From: Streptomyces sp. Edi2
Lineage (GTDB): Bacteria; Actinomycetota; Actinomycetes; Streptomycetales; Streptomycetaceae
Assembly (NCBI RefSeq): GCF_040253635.1
Contig: NZ_JBEJGX010000003.1
Coordinates: forward strand, 4,737,501-4,801,500
Reading direction: 5' to 3'
DNA: 64,000 nt
Position numbers and translations under genes: made by a program. Positions 44,669 through 53,944 of this stretch are shown piece after piece (within the stretch, counting starts at the first letter, position 1; each line of letters begins with the position of its first letter). The notes below the pieces were generated by a model that was not told the origin of the DNA, did not search any database, and saw only the letters and a list, made by a program, of their open reading frames with translations.

Positions 44669-45037
44669 TCAGTACCAATCCGGGTGCGGGCGGACGATGC
44701 GGATCTTTTGCTGCCGTTCGGCCTTTTCCGTTGCCGGCAGCCGGCCTTGCAGGCTCACGTGCTGGTAAGGGCCCTGGTGCTCGGTGTACTTGATTTCACC
44801 ATCCGGCGTTACGGACGTGACCACGGCGGCATGATGGGTATGGCCCTGCTCGTTTTCGGCGCCGGGCCCCTGCTGCTCGTAGTAGATGATGTCGCCGGGC
44901 CTGGCCTGCGACTGCGGGACTTCTTGTCCGCCGTGCTTGAGCATGAAGTTCTGCTGGTTCTCTGCCCCGGCCCAGGACTTGGAGTAGTACATGCTGGAGT
45001 CCCACCAATCATGCTGCGAGCATGTCCATCTCGACAT
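44669..45037 (-). pseudogene. Amidase_6 domain protein, C-terminal fragment lacking the catalytic cysteine
   Basis: 122 codons are open. The sequence (YYSKSWAGAENQQNFMLKHGG ... ARPGDIIYYEQ ... HTHHAAVVTSV ... RIVRPHPDWY) matches the C-terminal part of the putative amidase domain, a papain-fold hydrolase. The His of HTHHAAVV is kept, but the upstream DCTNFVSQ-type segment with the catalytic Cys is missing. Upstream bases run straight into the SUKH gene's promoter side, so it is probably a truncated gene. An ATG at 45037 opens the frame but has no Shine-Dalgarno. Confidence 0.7.
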
Positions 45038-45098
45038 GTGAGGACCACAGCGATCACGGCGAACGGCCCGCCCCGGACACCGGCCCTACGGTGTGTTC

Positions 45099-45992
45099 AT
45101 GATCGATGCGCACAGCCCCCTCGCCCGCATCATCGAACGGGTGCCGCCGCCCGCCGAAGCGGTCAACGGGCGCGGCGACTGGGCCGATGCGGAGCGGGCG
45201 TTGGGCACCCGGCTTCCGGACGACTACAAGAGGTTGGTCGAGACGTACGGCCGCGGTGACTTCTGGGGTGCGCTGTGCCTGTGCACCCCGTTCGGCGACG
45301 ACAATCCGGTCCGGCTCGAAGCACATCTGGTGGAGGACTTCGGCCCGCTGCGCGAGGACTGGCCGGAGCAGTACCCCTACCCCTTCTTCCCGGAACCGGG
45401 CGGACTGCTCACCTGGGCGATGACCGATGACGGGGCGCAAGTGTGCTGGCTGACCGAGGGGCCGCCCGAGTCCTGGCCGGTGGTGATCTGGTCACGCGAC
45501 AGCGACTACGAACGATTCGACTGCGGGGCTGCCGCCTTTCTCGCCGGGTGGATCAGAGGCCGCCTCAGCTCCGAACTCCTGCACCACGAGAGGGAAACCG
45601 CCCCCTGGTTCGATGCGGCGATCGAACGCGATCACGTCTACGTCCGGCTGGAGGGACCGGCGGAACCGGCGAAAGGGGAAGGAGGCCTCCTCCCCTACCC
45701 CGAGCGCCTGCGGATCCTGCGCGACGCGCTCGCCCCCACCGCGGACCGTGGTGGCTACGAATACAACGGCAAACGGCAAGACCACTTCGTCGTCACCGAC
45801 ACCGGCTGGCAGCTGACCTACGAGACGGCCTACGGGCATCAACTCCGGGTCGCGTTCCCGCCTGCCGAAAGCGACGCGGCCCGCCGCGCCGTCCTCGCCG
45901 CCATCGACCGCATGGGGTGCGCCGTACAGTCCGTCGGCACCGTCCACGGCACGTCATCCTGGGACCCTTCTCCTGACCCGTCAGCCGCGTGA
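45099..45992 (+). CDS. SMI1/KNR4 (SUKH) family protein
   Basis: 297 residues. The N-terminal ~150 residues have the SUKH pattern: WADAERALGTRLPDDYKRLVETYGRGDFWG, LTWAMTDDGAQVCWLTEG and WPVVIWSRDSDYERFDCGAAAFLAGWI. The C-terminal half is a second domain without known family. SUKH proteins often act as immunity proteins against polymorphic toxins; here the gene faces away from decayed amidase genes, which may have been the toxin partner (inference). GTG 45093 is an alternative start; neither has a clear Shine-Dalgarno. Confidence 0.82.
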   Translation: MIDAHSPLARIIERVPPPAEAVNGRGDWADAERALGTRLPDDYKRLVETYGRGDFWGALCLCTPFGDDNPVRLEAHLVEDFGPLREDWPEQYPYPFFPEPGGLLTWAMTDDGAQVCWLTEGPPESWPVVIWSRDSDYERFDCGAAAFLAGWIRGRLSSELLHHERETAPWFDAAIERDHVYVRLEGPAEPAKGEGGLLPYPERLRILRDALAPTADRGGYEYNGKRQDHFVVTDTGWQLTYETAYGHQLRVAFPPAESDAARRAVLAAIDRMGCAVQSVGTVHGTSSWDPSPDPSAA

Positions 45993-46071
45993 CCCACGCG
46001 GCGAGCCGCTTCCGCCGGTGACCCACGCGCCACGCCGGAAACGGCCCCCGCCTACTGAACTTACGAAAAGA

Positions 46072-46722
46072 TCAGTAGGCCTTGCGGGCGAGGAGGTGAA
46101 CCTCCTGGAACTGCCGACGGTCGGTGGGCTGAGGCTCGCGCACCATCCGGGCCACCTCGGCCAGCCCGGACGTGCGGAGCAACGCGGCAAGGTGATCGGG
46201 CGACCACCGATAGGCGGGCGCGACGGTGTGATCGAAGACCTGCGTCGGGTGCGACGGATCCTCGCTTGCCGAAAAGCCGAGCAGAAGGTGGCCGCCGGGT
46301 GCCAGCACGCGGTGGAACTCCGCCAGGATGGCGGGGAGTTCTTGCGGTGGGGTGTGGATGATGGACCAACGGGAGAGGACGCCGCCCAGCGCGCCGTCGG
46401 CGATGTTCAACGCGGCCATCGAGCCCACGTCGAACCGCAGTCCCGGATAGGCCTGCCGAGCCAACGTGATCATCGCGGGCGAGGTGTCCACGCCGAACGC
46501 CGTCGGCCCCAACTCGTCAAGGTAGGCGGTGATGTGGCCTGGCCCGCACCCCAGGTCCGCGACCTGACCGTCCCCGCTCGCCCGTACGGCCTCGGCGAAG
46601 GCGCCCAGGATCGCACGGTCCAGGGGGCTGTCCCGTAGTGAGTCGCGGAACAACTGCGCATAGGTGGAGGCAGCGGCGTCGTAGGCCTCGCGGGTGGCGT
46701 GGAGGGCATCGTGTTCGACCAT
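46072..46722 (-). CDS. Class I SAM-dependent methyltransferase
   Basis: 216 residues. The SAM motif I VADLGCGPGHITAYL, the acidic post-I residue FGVDTSPAMITLA, and motifs around GVLSRWSIIHTPPQEL and LAPGGHLLLGF mark a UbiE/MT11-type fold. The substrate is unknown. ATG 46722 begins the family's typical REAYDAAASTYAQLF segment; the same frame is open much further upstream but antisense to the next gene. It converges with the SUKH gene. Confidence 0.87.
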   Translation of the reverse strand: MVEHDALHATREAYDAAASTYAQLFRDSLRDSPLDRAILGAFAEAVRASGDGQVADLGCGPGHITAYLDELGPTAFGVDTSPAMITLARQAYPGLRFDVGSMAALNIADGALGGVLSRWSIIHTPPQELPAILAEFHRVLAPGGHLLLGFSASEDPSHPTQVFDHTVAPAYRWSPDHLAALLRTSGLAEVARMVREPQPTDRRQFQEVHLLARKAY

Positions 46723-46763
46723 GCGCGCGACAGTAGTTCCTGGCACCGAGGCGGGCCGGGGGG

Positions 46764-46835
46764 AATCACGATCGCCGGGGTAATCACGATCGCCGGGGGG
46801 ATCACGATTTCCGAGGGGATCACGATCTGCCCCGG
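46764..46835. repeat. 18-bp tandem repeat, four copies (aatcacgatcgccgggg-type)
   Basis: Four copies with an exact 18-bp period lie between the start of the methyltransferase and the stop of the deaminase-like gene, both on the minus strand. The core atcacgat is constant in all four. A regularly phased array just before a gene start could bind a protein; no spacers are present, so it is not a CRISPR. Confidence 0.85.
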
Positions 46836-46862
46836 CCGGTGCGCTCGCAGGGCCTTGAGCCG

Positions 46863-48206
46863 CTACGAGTTCGACGCCCCGAGGCGTTCGGCTGCGCGGT
46901 GGGCCTCGGTCAGGACGCCGCCGAGGTCGTCGTACAGCAGCCGCCCGTTGCGCTTGACCGGGCGCCCGCCCACCAGGACCGTGTCGACGTTCCCGGGGTG
47001 CGCGGAGGTCACCACTGCGCCGATCGGATCGTGCGCCACCGGGGCGAGGTTGAGCGCATCGGCGCGCAGCAGGACGAGGTCGGCGCGCTTGCCGATTCCC
47101 AGCGATCCCACCTCGTCGCCCAGGCCGAGGGCCGCGGCCCCCTCCGCGGTGGCCATGCGCAGCACATCGGCCGCCTTGATCGTGGACGTTCCGGAAGCCG
47201 CCTCGTCCTCGTCGAAGTGACTGCTCATCAAGGCGGCGCGCATCTGCGAGAACATATCGCCCGGCGCCGAGGTGACCGCGTCCGCGCCCAGCCCCGTGGT
47301 GATGCCCGCCCGGCGCAGCCGCCCCGCCATCGGCGCGCCGAACCGCATCGAGGCCTCGATCGCCGGCGTGATGGCCACCGCCCCGCCGGATTCGGCGATC
47401 AGCCGCAGCTCGGAGTCGGGCAGCGAGTTGCCGTGTACGTACAGGGTGCCGGCGGTGAGCAGCCCCTGTTCCTGAAGGGCGGCGATCGGCCGCTGCGCCA
47501 CCGGTCCGGCCTGCACATGGACGGCGACGGGCAGGTCCAGCTCGCGGGCGAGCAGCCAGTCCTCGCGCACGGCCTCCGGGGGAGTGAAGGAGGGGCCGAC
47601 TGGGGCCAGGGCCATGGTGACCCGCGCGTCGCGCGACGGGAAGTGGTCGGTGCGGGCCTTGCGCACCCAGTCGGCCTGGCGGGCGGCCTCGTCGAAGACG
47701 GGGTAGCCGTAGCCGAAGACGGCACGGATCCCCGCTTCCGCCAGCGCCTCGACGGCAGCCGCGGTGTGCTCCGGGGTGTGCTGGACGTGGGAGAAGTCCT
47801 GGACGGTGGTGACCCCGGAGTCCAGGCACTCCAGCGCGCCGAGGAGGTTGCCGGTGTACACCTCGGCGGGGGTGAAGCGGGCGCCGAGGTCACCGAGAAT
47901 CCGGTGGAGGTAATGGTCAAGGCTCTCGTCGACCGCGGCGGACCGCAGCACCCCCTGCCACAGATGCCGGTGGGTGTCGACGAAGCCGGGCAGCACGACC
48001 ATCGTGCGGGCGTCGATCACCTCCAGGCCGGCATCGGTGTCGTCCACCGGCAGACCGGGGCCCACGGCGGCGATCCGGCCGTCCTCGACCAGGACATCGG
48101 TGTGCGGGCGGGCGATGGGGTGGGGGGCGGTGTCGATGACCAGGCCACCGCGCAACAGCAGGCGCGGGGTGTGGCGGCGCTCGTTTCCCTGACGCTCGAT
48201 TCCCAT
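46863..48206 (-). CDS. Amidohydrolase, cytosine/S-adenosylhomocysteine deaminase-like
   Basis: 447 residues. Metal and catalytic motifs of the deaminase-type amidohydrolases are visible: [31 protein letters not shown] and [19 protein letters not shown], then the closing [12 protein letters not shown]. It probably deaminates or hydrolyses a ring compound (triazine, guanine-like or adenosine-like). ATG 48206 has gggag upstream. It is divergent from a MarR regulator, with an operator-like palindrome in the 52-base spacer. Confidence 0.88.
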   Translation of the reverse strand: MGIERQGNERRHTPRLLLRGGLVIDTAPHPIARPHTDVLVEDGRIAAVGPGLPVDDTDAGLEVIDARTMVVLPGFVDTHRHLWQGVLRSAAVDESLDHYLHRILGDLGARFTPAEVYTGNLLGALECLDSGVTTVQDFSHVQHTPEHTAAAVEALAEAGIRAVFGYGYPVFDEAARQADWVRKARTDHFPSRDARVTMALAPVGPSFTPPEAVREDWLLARELDLPVAVHVQAGPVAQRPIAALQEQGLLTAGTLYVHGNSLPDSELRLIAESGGAVAITPAIEASMRFGAPMAGRLRRAGITTGLGADAVTSAPGDMFSQMRAALMSSHFDEDEAASGTSTIKAADVLRMATAEGAAALGLGDEVGSLGIGKRADLVLLRADALNLAPVAHDPIGAVVTSAHPGNVDTVLVGGRPVKRNGRLLYDDLGGVLTEAHRAAERLGASNS

Positions 48207-48236
48207 GGCACGTCTCCCTCTACACGTTCGGAGGAA

Positions 48237-48252
48237 AGCTTTATAGAAAGCT
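48237..48252. promoter_or_regulatory. Inverted repeat agcttt-atag-aaagct, probable MarR operator
   Basis: A perfect 6-4-6 palindrome, strikingly AT-rich for this genome, lies in the 52-base spacer between the divergent amidohydrolase and MarR genes, six bases before the MarR start. Binding there would block both. Confidence 0.65.
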
Positions 48253-48258
48253 ATCACG

Positions 48259-48837
48259 ATGTCGATCTACTATCCTGCCGAGGTGACCGCAGGATCCGGG
48301 CCGCGCCCCGACCCCGTCGATGCGCTGCTGAGCGCCTGGCGCACCGAGCTGCCGGATGTGCTGCGCCCGACGACGGAGCTGTCGAAGCGGATAACTCAGC
48401 TCGCGGGCGCGCTGGACGCGGCCACCCGCGGTGTACTGCCCGAACTCGGTCTGACGATCGCTGAGTTCGACGTCCTGGTGGCCCTGCGCAGGGCCGGTGA
48501 GCCGTACCGTTTGAAGCCGAACGAGCTGGTCCGCGCCCTGCTGCTGTCCTCCGGCGGCATCAGCAACGTCGTCAACCACCTGGCCGGCCGCGGACTCGTC
48601 CTCCGCGAACCCTCACCGGACGACGGCCGGAGCACCATGATCCGGCTGACCCGGGACGGGGTGCGCACCGCCGAGCGCGCCGTCCGCGCCCATGCCGACG
48701 CCCATGAGGCGGTCTTCGCCGAGGCGTCCCCTACGGCAGTGGATGCGGCCGCCCGGGCGCTGCGCGAGGTGGGCGTGGGCCGCAGCCCCGCACCGCCGCG
48801 GCCGCTACGGACGGGGCGCCATCGCAGCCGGTCGTGA
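48259..48837 (+). CDS. MarR-family regulator
   Basis: 192 residues. The winged helix [24 protein letters not shown] and wing [19 protein letters not shown] are clear. A helical N-terminal dimer region and a basic Pro/Arg tail are present. ATG 48259 lies very close to the palindrome. It likely controls the divergent amidohydrolase and itself. Confidence 0.87.
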   Translation: MSIYYPAEVTAGSGPRPDPVDALLSAWRTELPDVLRPTTELSKRITQLAGALDAATRGVLPELGLTIAEFDVLVALRRAGEPYRLKPNELVRALLLSSGGISNVVNHLAGRGLVLREPSPDDGRSTMIRLTRDGVRTAERAVRAHADAHEAVFAEASPTAVDAAARALREVGVGRSPAPPRPLRTGRHRSRS

Positions 48838-48979
48838 GACGGCCGTGGCCGGGGCAGGGGTGGTCCGCCGGGACTGGTGGTGGTCCTCCAGGCCTGATCG
48901 CTTGTGCCTGGCGCCCCGCTTACGTGCGGCGCCCCGTTTACGCCCTTACGCCCGTACGTCCTTACGCCCGGCGCCCGGC

Positions 48980-49453
48980 CTACGCCTGATCCGCCGCTGC
49001 CTGGAGGGCGGCGATATCGATCTTCTTCATGCCGAGCATGGCCTTCATGGCGCGGGTCGCGCGCTCCTGGTCCGGGTCGTTCAGCAGCTCCGCCATGCCG
49101 TCGGGCGCGACCTGCCAGGACAGGCCGTACTTGTCCTTCAGCCAGCCACAGGGGCCCTCCTCGCCGCCTTCGGAGAGCTTGGTCCAGTAGTAGTCGATCT
49201 CGTCCTGGTCGGCGCAGACGATCATCAGGGAGATCGCCTCGTTGAAGGTGAACACGGGGCCGCCGTTGATCGCGATGTACTGCTGGCCGTCGAGCTCGAA
49301 CTCGACCGTCAGTACGGTCCCCGCAGGGCCCGGACCTGCCTCGTTGTAATAGGTGACGTTGTTGATCTTCGAGTTCGGGAACACCGAGCAGTAGAACTCC
49401 GCGGCTTCCTTGCCCTGGGTGTCGAACCAGAGGTTGGGGGTGATCTGGGGCAT
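48980..49453 (-). CDS. VOC-superfamily (PhnB-like) protein
   Basis: 157 residues of the 3-demethylubiquinone-methyltransferase/PhnB-like branch: MPQITPNLWFDTQGKEAAEFYCSVF in part, INGGPVFTFNEAISLMIVC, YYWTKLSEGG and CGWLKDKYGLSWQVAP. The fold pairs beta-alpha-beta3 units around a metal or ligand site; the reaction is unknown. ATG 49453 has gggagaag upstream. It is monocistronic. Confidence 0.9.
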   Translation of the reverse strand: MPQITPNLWFDTQGKEAAEFYCSVFPNSKINNVTYYNEAGPGPAGTVLTVEFELDGQQYIAINGGPVFTFNEAISLMIVCADQDEIDYYWTKLSEGGEEGPCGWLKDKYGLSWQVAPDGMAELLNDPDQERATRAMKAMLGMKKIDIAALQAAADQA

Positions 49454-49711
49454 GGTCTTCTCCCTGGGACGGGGTCGCTGCCGGTGGCTGCGTCTGTGCC
49501 TCTTTAGACGGTCCCACCGGTCGGAACTCATCGCCCTTCGGGAAGGTCTTCCGCGTCGCCCGTCAGGGGCGCTTTTCGGCCAGGTCCGAGAGTCGGCCCT
49601 GGCTTCCCCCTGAACCGGCCCTCATTTCTCCCTGAGCCGGCCCTCACGTCCACTCCGGGGCGGCCCTCACGTCCACCCCGGACCGGCCCTGACTTCCACC
49701 CGGACCGGCCC

Positions 49712-50602
49712 TCACTTCCACCTGAAGGTGACGTCCTTGGTGTCGAGGTGCATCCCCAGCGGCACCCGCCAGCTGTCCACGCACACCCGCCAGGTGCCGG
49801 TCTGCCTCCTGCCCACGGCGAGCGGCAGCGGGAGGGGACGGCTGGAGGTGAGGGTGGCCCAGTCGATGCCGAGGCCGCCGATGATGTGGGTGCCGAAGAT
49901 GACGCTGCCGGCGATGACGGGGCGGTCGCCGTTGTTGAGGAAGTCCACGCTGACCTTCTGGCACCAGCGGACATCGGTGCCGGCGAGGGCGGGCTTGCCT
50001 ACCAGGAGGCCGGCGGGAGCGCCCGGACCGGCCGGGATGGTGGGAGAAGGGGGCTCGGGGGCCGGGGTGCCGTGCGGCGGGGTGGAACCTCCGGGGGAGT
50101 TGGGTGCGCCCGGCGAGGTGGGGGACGTCGCGCCCCCGCTGTGGCTGCCGTGGCCGCTGTGTGCGCCGGAAGGCGATGCGGAGGAGCCGGAAGGGGCGCC
50201 GTATGCGCCTGCGCCGCCTTGAGCCCCTGAGCTGCCGTGCGCTCCTGCGCCGTCGGCCTCGTCACCCTTGCCTGATCCGGCGGTGAACTCCGGCACGGGA
50301 CGCCCGGTACGCGCCCGACCGCTGCCACTGCCGTTGCCGCTGTCACTGCCGCCGTTCCCGCCACCGCGGTCTCCGCCGCCACCGCGGCCGTCACCGTCCG
50401 CGCGGCTTCCGTCGCCGTCCAGCGGAGTCAGCTCGACACCGCCCTCGGGCGGTACGGCCCGGCTCGGCGCGCGATCATCGGCGGGGCCTGCCGCACCCAC
50501 CGCGACATAGCCCTGATCGGCCGCGCTTCCGCAACCGGTGAGCAGGGAACCCAGACACAGCACGGCCGCCGAGGTGGCGGCCACAGTCGTCGTCCGTCGC
50601 AT
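49712..50602 (-). CDS. Secreted lipoprotein with low-complexity spacer
   Basis: 296 residues. A signal peptide with lipobox (AAVLCLGSLLTGCGSAAD) is followed by ~165 residues rich in Gly, Ser, Asp, Pro and Ala. A ~105-residue C-terminal beta domain comes next (LVGKPALAGTDVRWCQKVSVDFLNN in part, then TWRVCVDSWRVPLGMHLDTKDVTFRWK) with one Cys pair. It should be tethered outside the membrane with the spacer crossing the wall. Function is unknown. Met at 50602 is used; a GTG two codons earlier is equally possible. Confidence 0.78.
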   Translation of the reverse strand: MRRTTTVAATSAAVLCLGSLLTGCGSAADQGYVAVGAAGPADDRAPSRAVPPEGGVELTPLDGDGSRADGDGRGGGGDRGGGNGGSDSGNGSGSGRARTGRPVPEFTAGSGKGDEADGAGAHGSSGAQGGAGAYGAPSGSSASPSGAHSGHGSHSGGATSPTSPGAPNSPGGSTPPHGTPAPEPPSPTIPAGPGAPAGLLVGKPALAGTDVRWCQKVSVDFLNNGDRPVIAGSVIFGTHIIGGLGIDWATLTSSRPLPLPLAVGRRQTGTWRVCVDSWRVPLGMHLDTKDVTFRWK

Positions 50603-50790
50603 CGGCACAGTGTTGCTGACGGAGTGTCAGGTGTACAGGGGTCGGTCGCACGGCCGTCGTCCGGCCGGACCATGGCTCTCGCGGTCGGGCGGGCGCACCT
50701 CGCGCCACGCCCCCGCCATGCCTGACTGCGTCCTTGCAACTGTCCGCCGAGCGGCGCCAAGCGTCGTGCGGCCCCTCGGCGGACCGTTCC

Positions 50791-51627
50791 TCAGTCGGAG
50801 ATCAGGCCCTCGCGCAGCTGCGCCAGGGTGCGGGTGAGCAGCCGGGAGACGTGCATCTGGGAGATGCCGACCTCCTCGCCGATCTGGGACTGCGTCATGT
50901 TGGCGAAGAAGCGCAGCATGATGATCTGGCGCTCGCGGGCCGGGAGTTTGGCCAGCAGGGGCTTGAGCGATTCGCGGTACTCCACGCCTTCCAGGGCGGA
51001 GTCCTCGTAGCCGAGGCGGTCCGCGAGGGAGCCCTCGCCGCCGTCGTCCTCGGGAGAGGGGGAGTCGAGCGAGGAGGCGGTGTACGCATTGCCGACGGCC
51101 AGGCCGTCGACGACGTCCTCCTCCGACACCCCCAGGCACAGGGCCAGTTCGGGGACGGTCGGGGAGCGGTCCAGCTTCTGGGAGAGCTCGTCGCTGGCCT
51201 TGGTGAGGGCGAGCCGGAGCTCCTGGAGCCGGCGCGGGACGCGTACCGACCACGACGTGTCACGGAAGAAGCGCTTGATCTCGCCAACGACGGTCGGCAT
51301 CGCGAACGTCGGGAATTCCACGCCGCGTTCGCAATCGAAACGGTCGATCGCCTTGATCAGGCCGATGGTGCCGACCTGGACGATGTCCTCCATCGGCTCG
51401 TTGCGACTGCGGAAGCGAGCGGCCGCATAGCGGACGAGCGGGAGGTTCAGCTCGATGAGCGTGTCACGGACGTAGGTGCGTTCCGCGCAGTCCTTGTCGA
51501 GCGAGGCCAGCCGCAGGAACAGGGAGCGGGAGAGCGTGCGGGTGTTGATGGCGTCGTCGTCATGCACGTGTGGTGCGGGCGCGGGAATCGCGGCAAGCAC
51601 CTTCGAGCTGCCCAGTTCTACGGACAT
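50791..51627 (-). CDS. sigN: SigB/SigF-group sigma factor (SigN-like)
   Basis: 278 residues. Region 2 ([26 protein letters not shown] ... AIDRFDCERGVEFPTFA), region 3 and region 4 ([21 protein letters not shown]) are complete. The N-terminus is short with no anti-sigma-type domain. It is the second of two adjacent paralogues on the minus strand, 190 bases after sigF, as in the sigN/sigF arrangement I recall from S. coelicolor, where SigN works late in development. ATG 51627 has aggggg upstream. The symbol rests on position and similarity, not on a search. Confidence 0.82.
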   Translation of the reverse strand: MSVELGSSKVLAAIPAPAPHVHDDDAINTRTLSRSLFLRLASLDKDCAERTYVRDTLIELNLPLVRYAAARFRSRNEPMEDIVQVGTIGLIKAIDRFDCERGVEFPTFAMPTVVGEIKRFFRDTSWSVRVPRRLQELRLALTKASDELSQKLDRSPTVPELALCLGVSEEDVVDGLAVGNAYTASSLDSPSPEDDGGEGSLADRLGYEDSALEGVEYRESLKPLLAKLPARERQIIMLRFFANMTQSQIGEEVGISQMHVSRLLTRTLAQLREGLISD

Positions 51628-51817
51628 GCCACCCCCTTGAGGTCGCGGTCGGGTCGCTGTGGCGTCCTCGGGCCGGGGCGGACCGAGGAGTGATACCTCC
51701 ACCTGAATACCGGAGGCAGCGCTACGGCAAACGCGGTTCCTGCAGAATGTCACATGTCGGCAACACGCTGTAGCGCCTTGTCGACATATCTGTGCAGGAT
51801 CGGGTCGCTCGTCCCGG

Positions 51818-52627
51818 CTACGCGTCGATCCTGTTTGCGGATCGCAGTCGGGCGAAGCTCCGCGACAGTAGCCGCGAGACATGCATCTGCGACACCCCTA
51901 GCTCCGCACTGATCTGTGACTGCGTCAGATTGCTGTAGTAACGCAGCAGAAGGATCCGCTGCTCGCGTTCGGGCAGCTGGACGAGAAGGTGCCGTACGAG
52001 GTCGCGGTGCTCGACGCCGGCCAGCTCCGGGTCCTCGTACCCGAGGCGGTCCAGCAGGCCGGGCAGGCCGTCGCCCTCCTGGGCGGCCTCCAGCGAGGTG
52101 GCGTGATACGAGCGGCCCGCCTCCAGGCAGGCCAGCACCTCGTCCTCGCCGATCTTGAGCCGTTCGGCGATCTCGGCGGTGGTGGGCGAGCGGCCGTGCA
52201 GCACCGTCAGATCCTCGGTCGCGCCGTTGACCTGCACCCAGAGCTCATGGAGGCGGCGCGGTACATGGACCGTACGGACATTGTCTCGAAAGTAGCGTTT
52301 GATCTCGCCGACAACGGTGGGCATGGCGAAGGTGGGGAACTGGACGCCCCGGTCCGGATCGAACCGGTCGATGGCGTTGATCAGGCCGATGGTGCCGACC
52401 TGGATGACGTCCTCCATCGGCTCATTACGGCTGCGGAAGCGCGCCGCGGCATAGCGGACCAGCGGCAGGTTGGCCTCGATCAGTGCGGCCCGGACCCGGG
52501 TGTGCTCGGGGGTGCCGGGCTCGAGGTCCGTCAACTCCGCGAACAGCACCTGCGTGAGCGCCCGCGTGTCCGCGCTTCGGCTCTCGCGGGATGGAGCCTT
52601 GGGCGCAGTACGGGCCGTCACGGTCAC
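51818..52627 (-). CDS. sigF: Sporulation sigma factor SigF
   Basis: 269 residues from GTG 52627. The sequence closely follows SigF of Streptomyces as I remember it: [57 protein letters not shown], region 4 [20 protein letters not shown] and the ending [10 protein letters not shown]. SigF drives late spore genes such as those for spore pigment and maturation. Starts at ATG 52657, GTG 52627 (aaggg upstream) and GTG 52621 are all possible. A long inverted repeat lies in the upstream region. Confidence 0.88.
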   Translation of the reverse strand: MTVTARTAPKAPSRESRSADTRALTQVLFAELTDLEPGTPEHTRVRAALIEANLPLVRYAAARFRSRNEPMEDVIQVGTIGLINAIDRFDPDRGVQFPTFAMPTVVGEIKRYFRDNVRTVHVPRRLHELWVQVNGATEDLTVLHGRSPTTAEIAERLKIGEDEVLACLEAGRSYHATSLEAAQEGDGLPGLLDRLGYEDPELAGVEHRDLVRHLLVQLPEREQRILLLRYYSNLTQSQISAELGVSQMHVSRLLSRSFARLRSANRIDA

Positions 52628-52636
52628 GCCACCCTT

Positions 52637-52692
52637 CACAGTGCATGTATCCGGCAAAAGCGGTCATAGCATCACAAGACATGTGCACTGTG
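52637..52692 (-). promoter_or_regulatory. Inverted repeat cacagtgca-N38-tgcactgtg upstream of sigF
   Basis: Two perfect 9-bp arms flank the presumed sigF promoter region just upstream of the GTG start. The spacing is long for a single dimer but suits two bound proteins or looping. The arm next to the gene overlaps the codons before GTG 52627. Confidence 0.45.
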
Positions 52693-52791
52693 TGCAAGCA
52701 CCCCATAACGCCGTGTTGAACAGAGAGTTGGGGCGGGCGTGGGGCGGTCGGGAGGCCGGTGGGCGGTGGTGGGCGCCCGGGGGTACGGCGA

Positions 52792-52820
52792 AGCCCCCCG
52801 CCCGGAGGGTGCGGGGGGCT
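52792..52820 (-). terminator. Hairpin downstream of the Dabb-domain gene
   Basis: A 10-bp stem (agccccccgc / gcggggggct) with a 9-nt loop lies 30 bases past the stop at 52851, between it and the sigF promoter. Confidence 0.7.
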
Positions 52821-52850
52821 CGGCGAGATGAGGTGCGGGGGTGCCGGGGC

Positions 52851-53144
52851 TCAGAATTCGTAGTCGGCGATCACCCAGGTGGCGAATTCGCGCCACTGCG
52901 CGGCGGCCGCCTGGTGGGCCGGGTGCTCGATATAGCGCTTGAGGGCGTCCGTGTCGGCCACGGCGGAGTTGATCGCGAAGTCGTAGGCGATCGGGCGGTC
53001 GGTGATGTTCCAGGCGCACTCCCAGAACGTCAGTTCCGGAATCTCGCCCTCCAGCGCCTCGAAGGCGCGGACGCCGGCCTGCACCCGCTCCTCGTCGCGG
53101 GAGACACCTTCATTGAGCTTGAACAGGACCAGGTGGCGGATCAC
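52851..53144 (-). CDS. Dabb (stress-responsive alpha/beta barrel) protein
   Basis: 97 residues. IRHLVLFKLNEGVSRDE at the start and TDALKRYIEHPAHQAAAAQW near the end are typical of the dimeric alpha-beta barrel family (SP1/Dabb). Such small proteins form dimers; some are enzymes, others stress proteins. GTG 53144 is used because ggagg precedes it by six bases. Confidence 0.85.
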   Translation of the reverse strand: MIRHLVLFKLNEGVSRDEERVQAGVRAFEALEGEIPELTFWECAWNITDRPIAYDFAINSAVADTDALKRYIEHPAHQAAAAQWREFATWVIADYEF

Positions 53145-53278
53145 TGGGGGCCTCCGTACGGCGGGCGGGGCGCAGCCGGTCCGATGGGCCGGCTGGCCGG
53201 GGCGGGGGCGCCGGCCGATCGCGGGCCGGTCCGGTGCCTCGGGCGGCTCCAGGGTCTGCCGGCCGGACCGGGCGGCCC

Positions 53279-53443
53279 CTATTTGATCAGCTGCGTCATG
53301 AACTCGCCGACGCCCTGAGCGGCGGACGAGATGCCCTCGAAGCCTATCTGCACCATTTCGGCGGCCCGCTGAGGGGAGGTGATGATCGTGTACAGCACGA
53401 AGACGATGACCATGTACAACGCGATCTTCTTCGCCTGCGCCAT
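53279..53443 (-). CDS. Small membrane protein
   Basis: 54 residues: a short basic N-terminus (MAQAKK), one helix (IALYMVIVFVLYTIITSP) and an amphipathic tail (AAEMVQIGFEGISSAAQGVG). ggaga lies ~11 bases before ATG 53443. Too short for family assignment, but codon use and position between conserved genes favour a real gene. Confidence 0.6.
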   Translation of the reverse strand: MAQAKKIALYMVIVFVLYTIITSPQRAAEMVQIGFEGISSAAQGVGEFMTQLIK

Positions 53444-53944
53444 CAGTCCCGTCTCCCCTACGCAGTCCCCTACGGCAGTACCTGCACTTCCCGGCAGTCG
53501 GGCGAGTGTAACCACACGTGTTCGATCGCGGGAGTCGAGCCCACGGGTCCTCTGCAAGGGGCCGCCGGCCGCACCCCCGCACTGCGGCACTGATCCGGAC
53601 TTTATGGACCAAAGGCCTACCAAAGGAGGGCTTTTGTCTGCCTGTTGGGACAGGTCCCCCGCGGCACCATGAGGGAGGTGGCCCGGGGGATCTGGCAGGA
53701 ATCCACGGGCCCGGGACCAGGGCCTCGCTGCGGGGTCCGCGCCCTCACCGCCCCCTTGGCGACGGCGCGGACTCGAGGTCCGGTCCGCACCGGGGGAGCG
53801 GTCATCCCTTACGCCGCTCCCGCCCGGACAGGAGCCCCGCCTCCGAGCCACCCCTGGATGCCACGGGGGGTCCCAGGACACGGCCCGGCGGCGGGGCTCC
53901 GTCGCGCGTCTGCAACCGCACGCACAGCCCCCGCGTCTCCCACC

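Noticed and set aside
46764..46835. Possible CRISPR array
   Set aside because: Repeats are directly joined with an 18-bp period, have no spacers, and no cas genes lie nearby.
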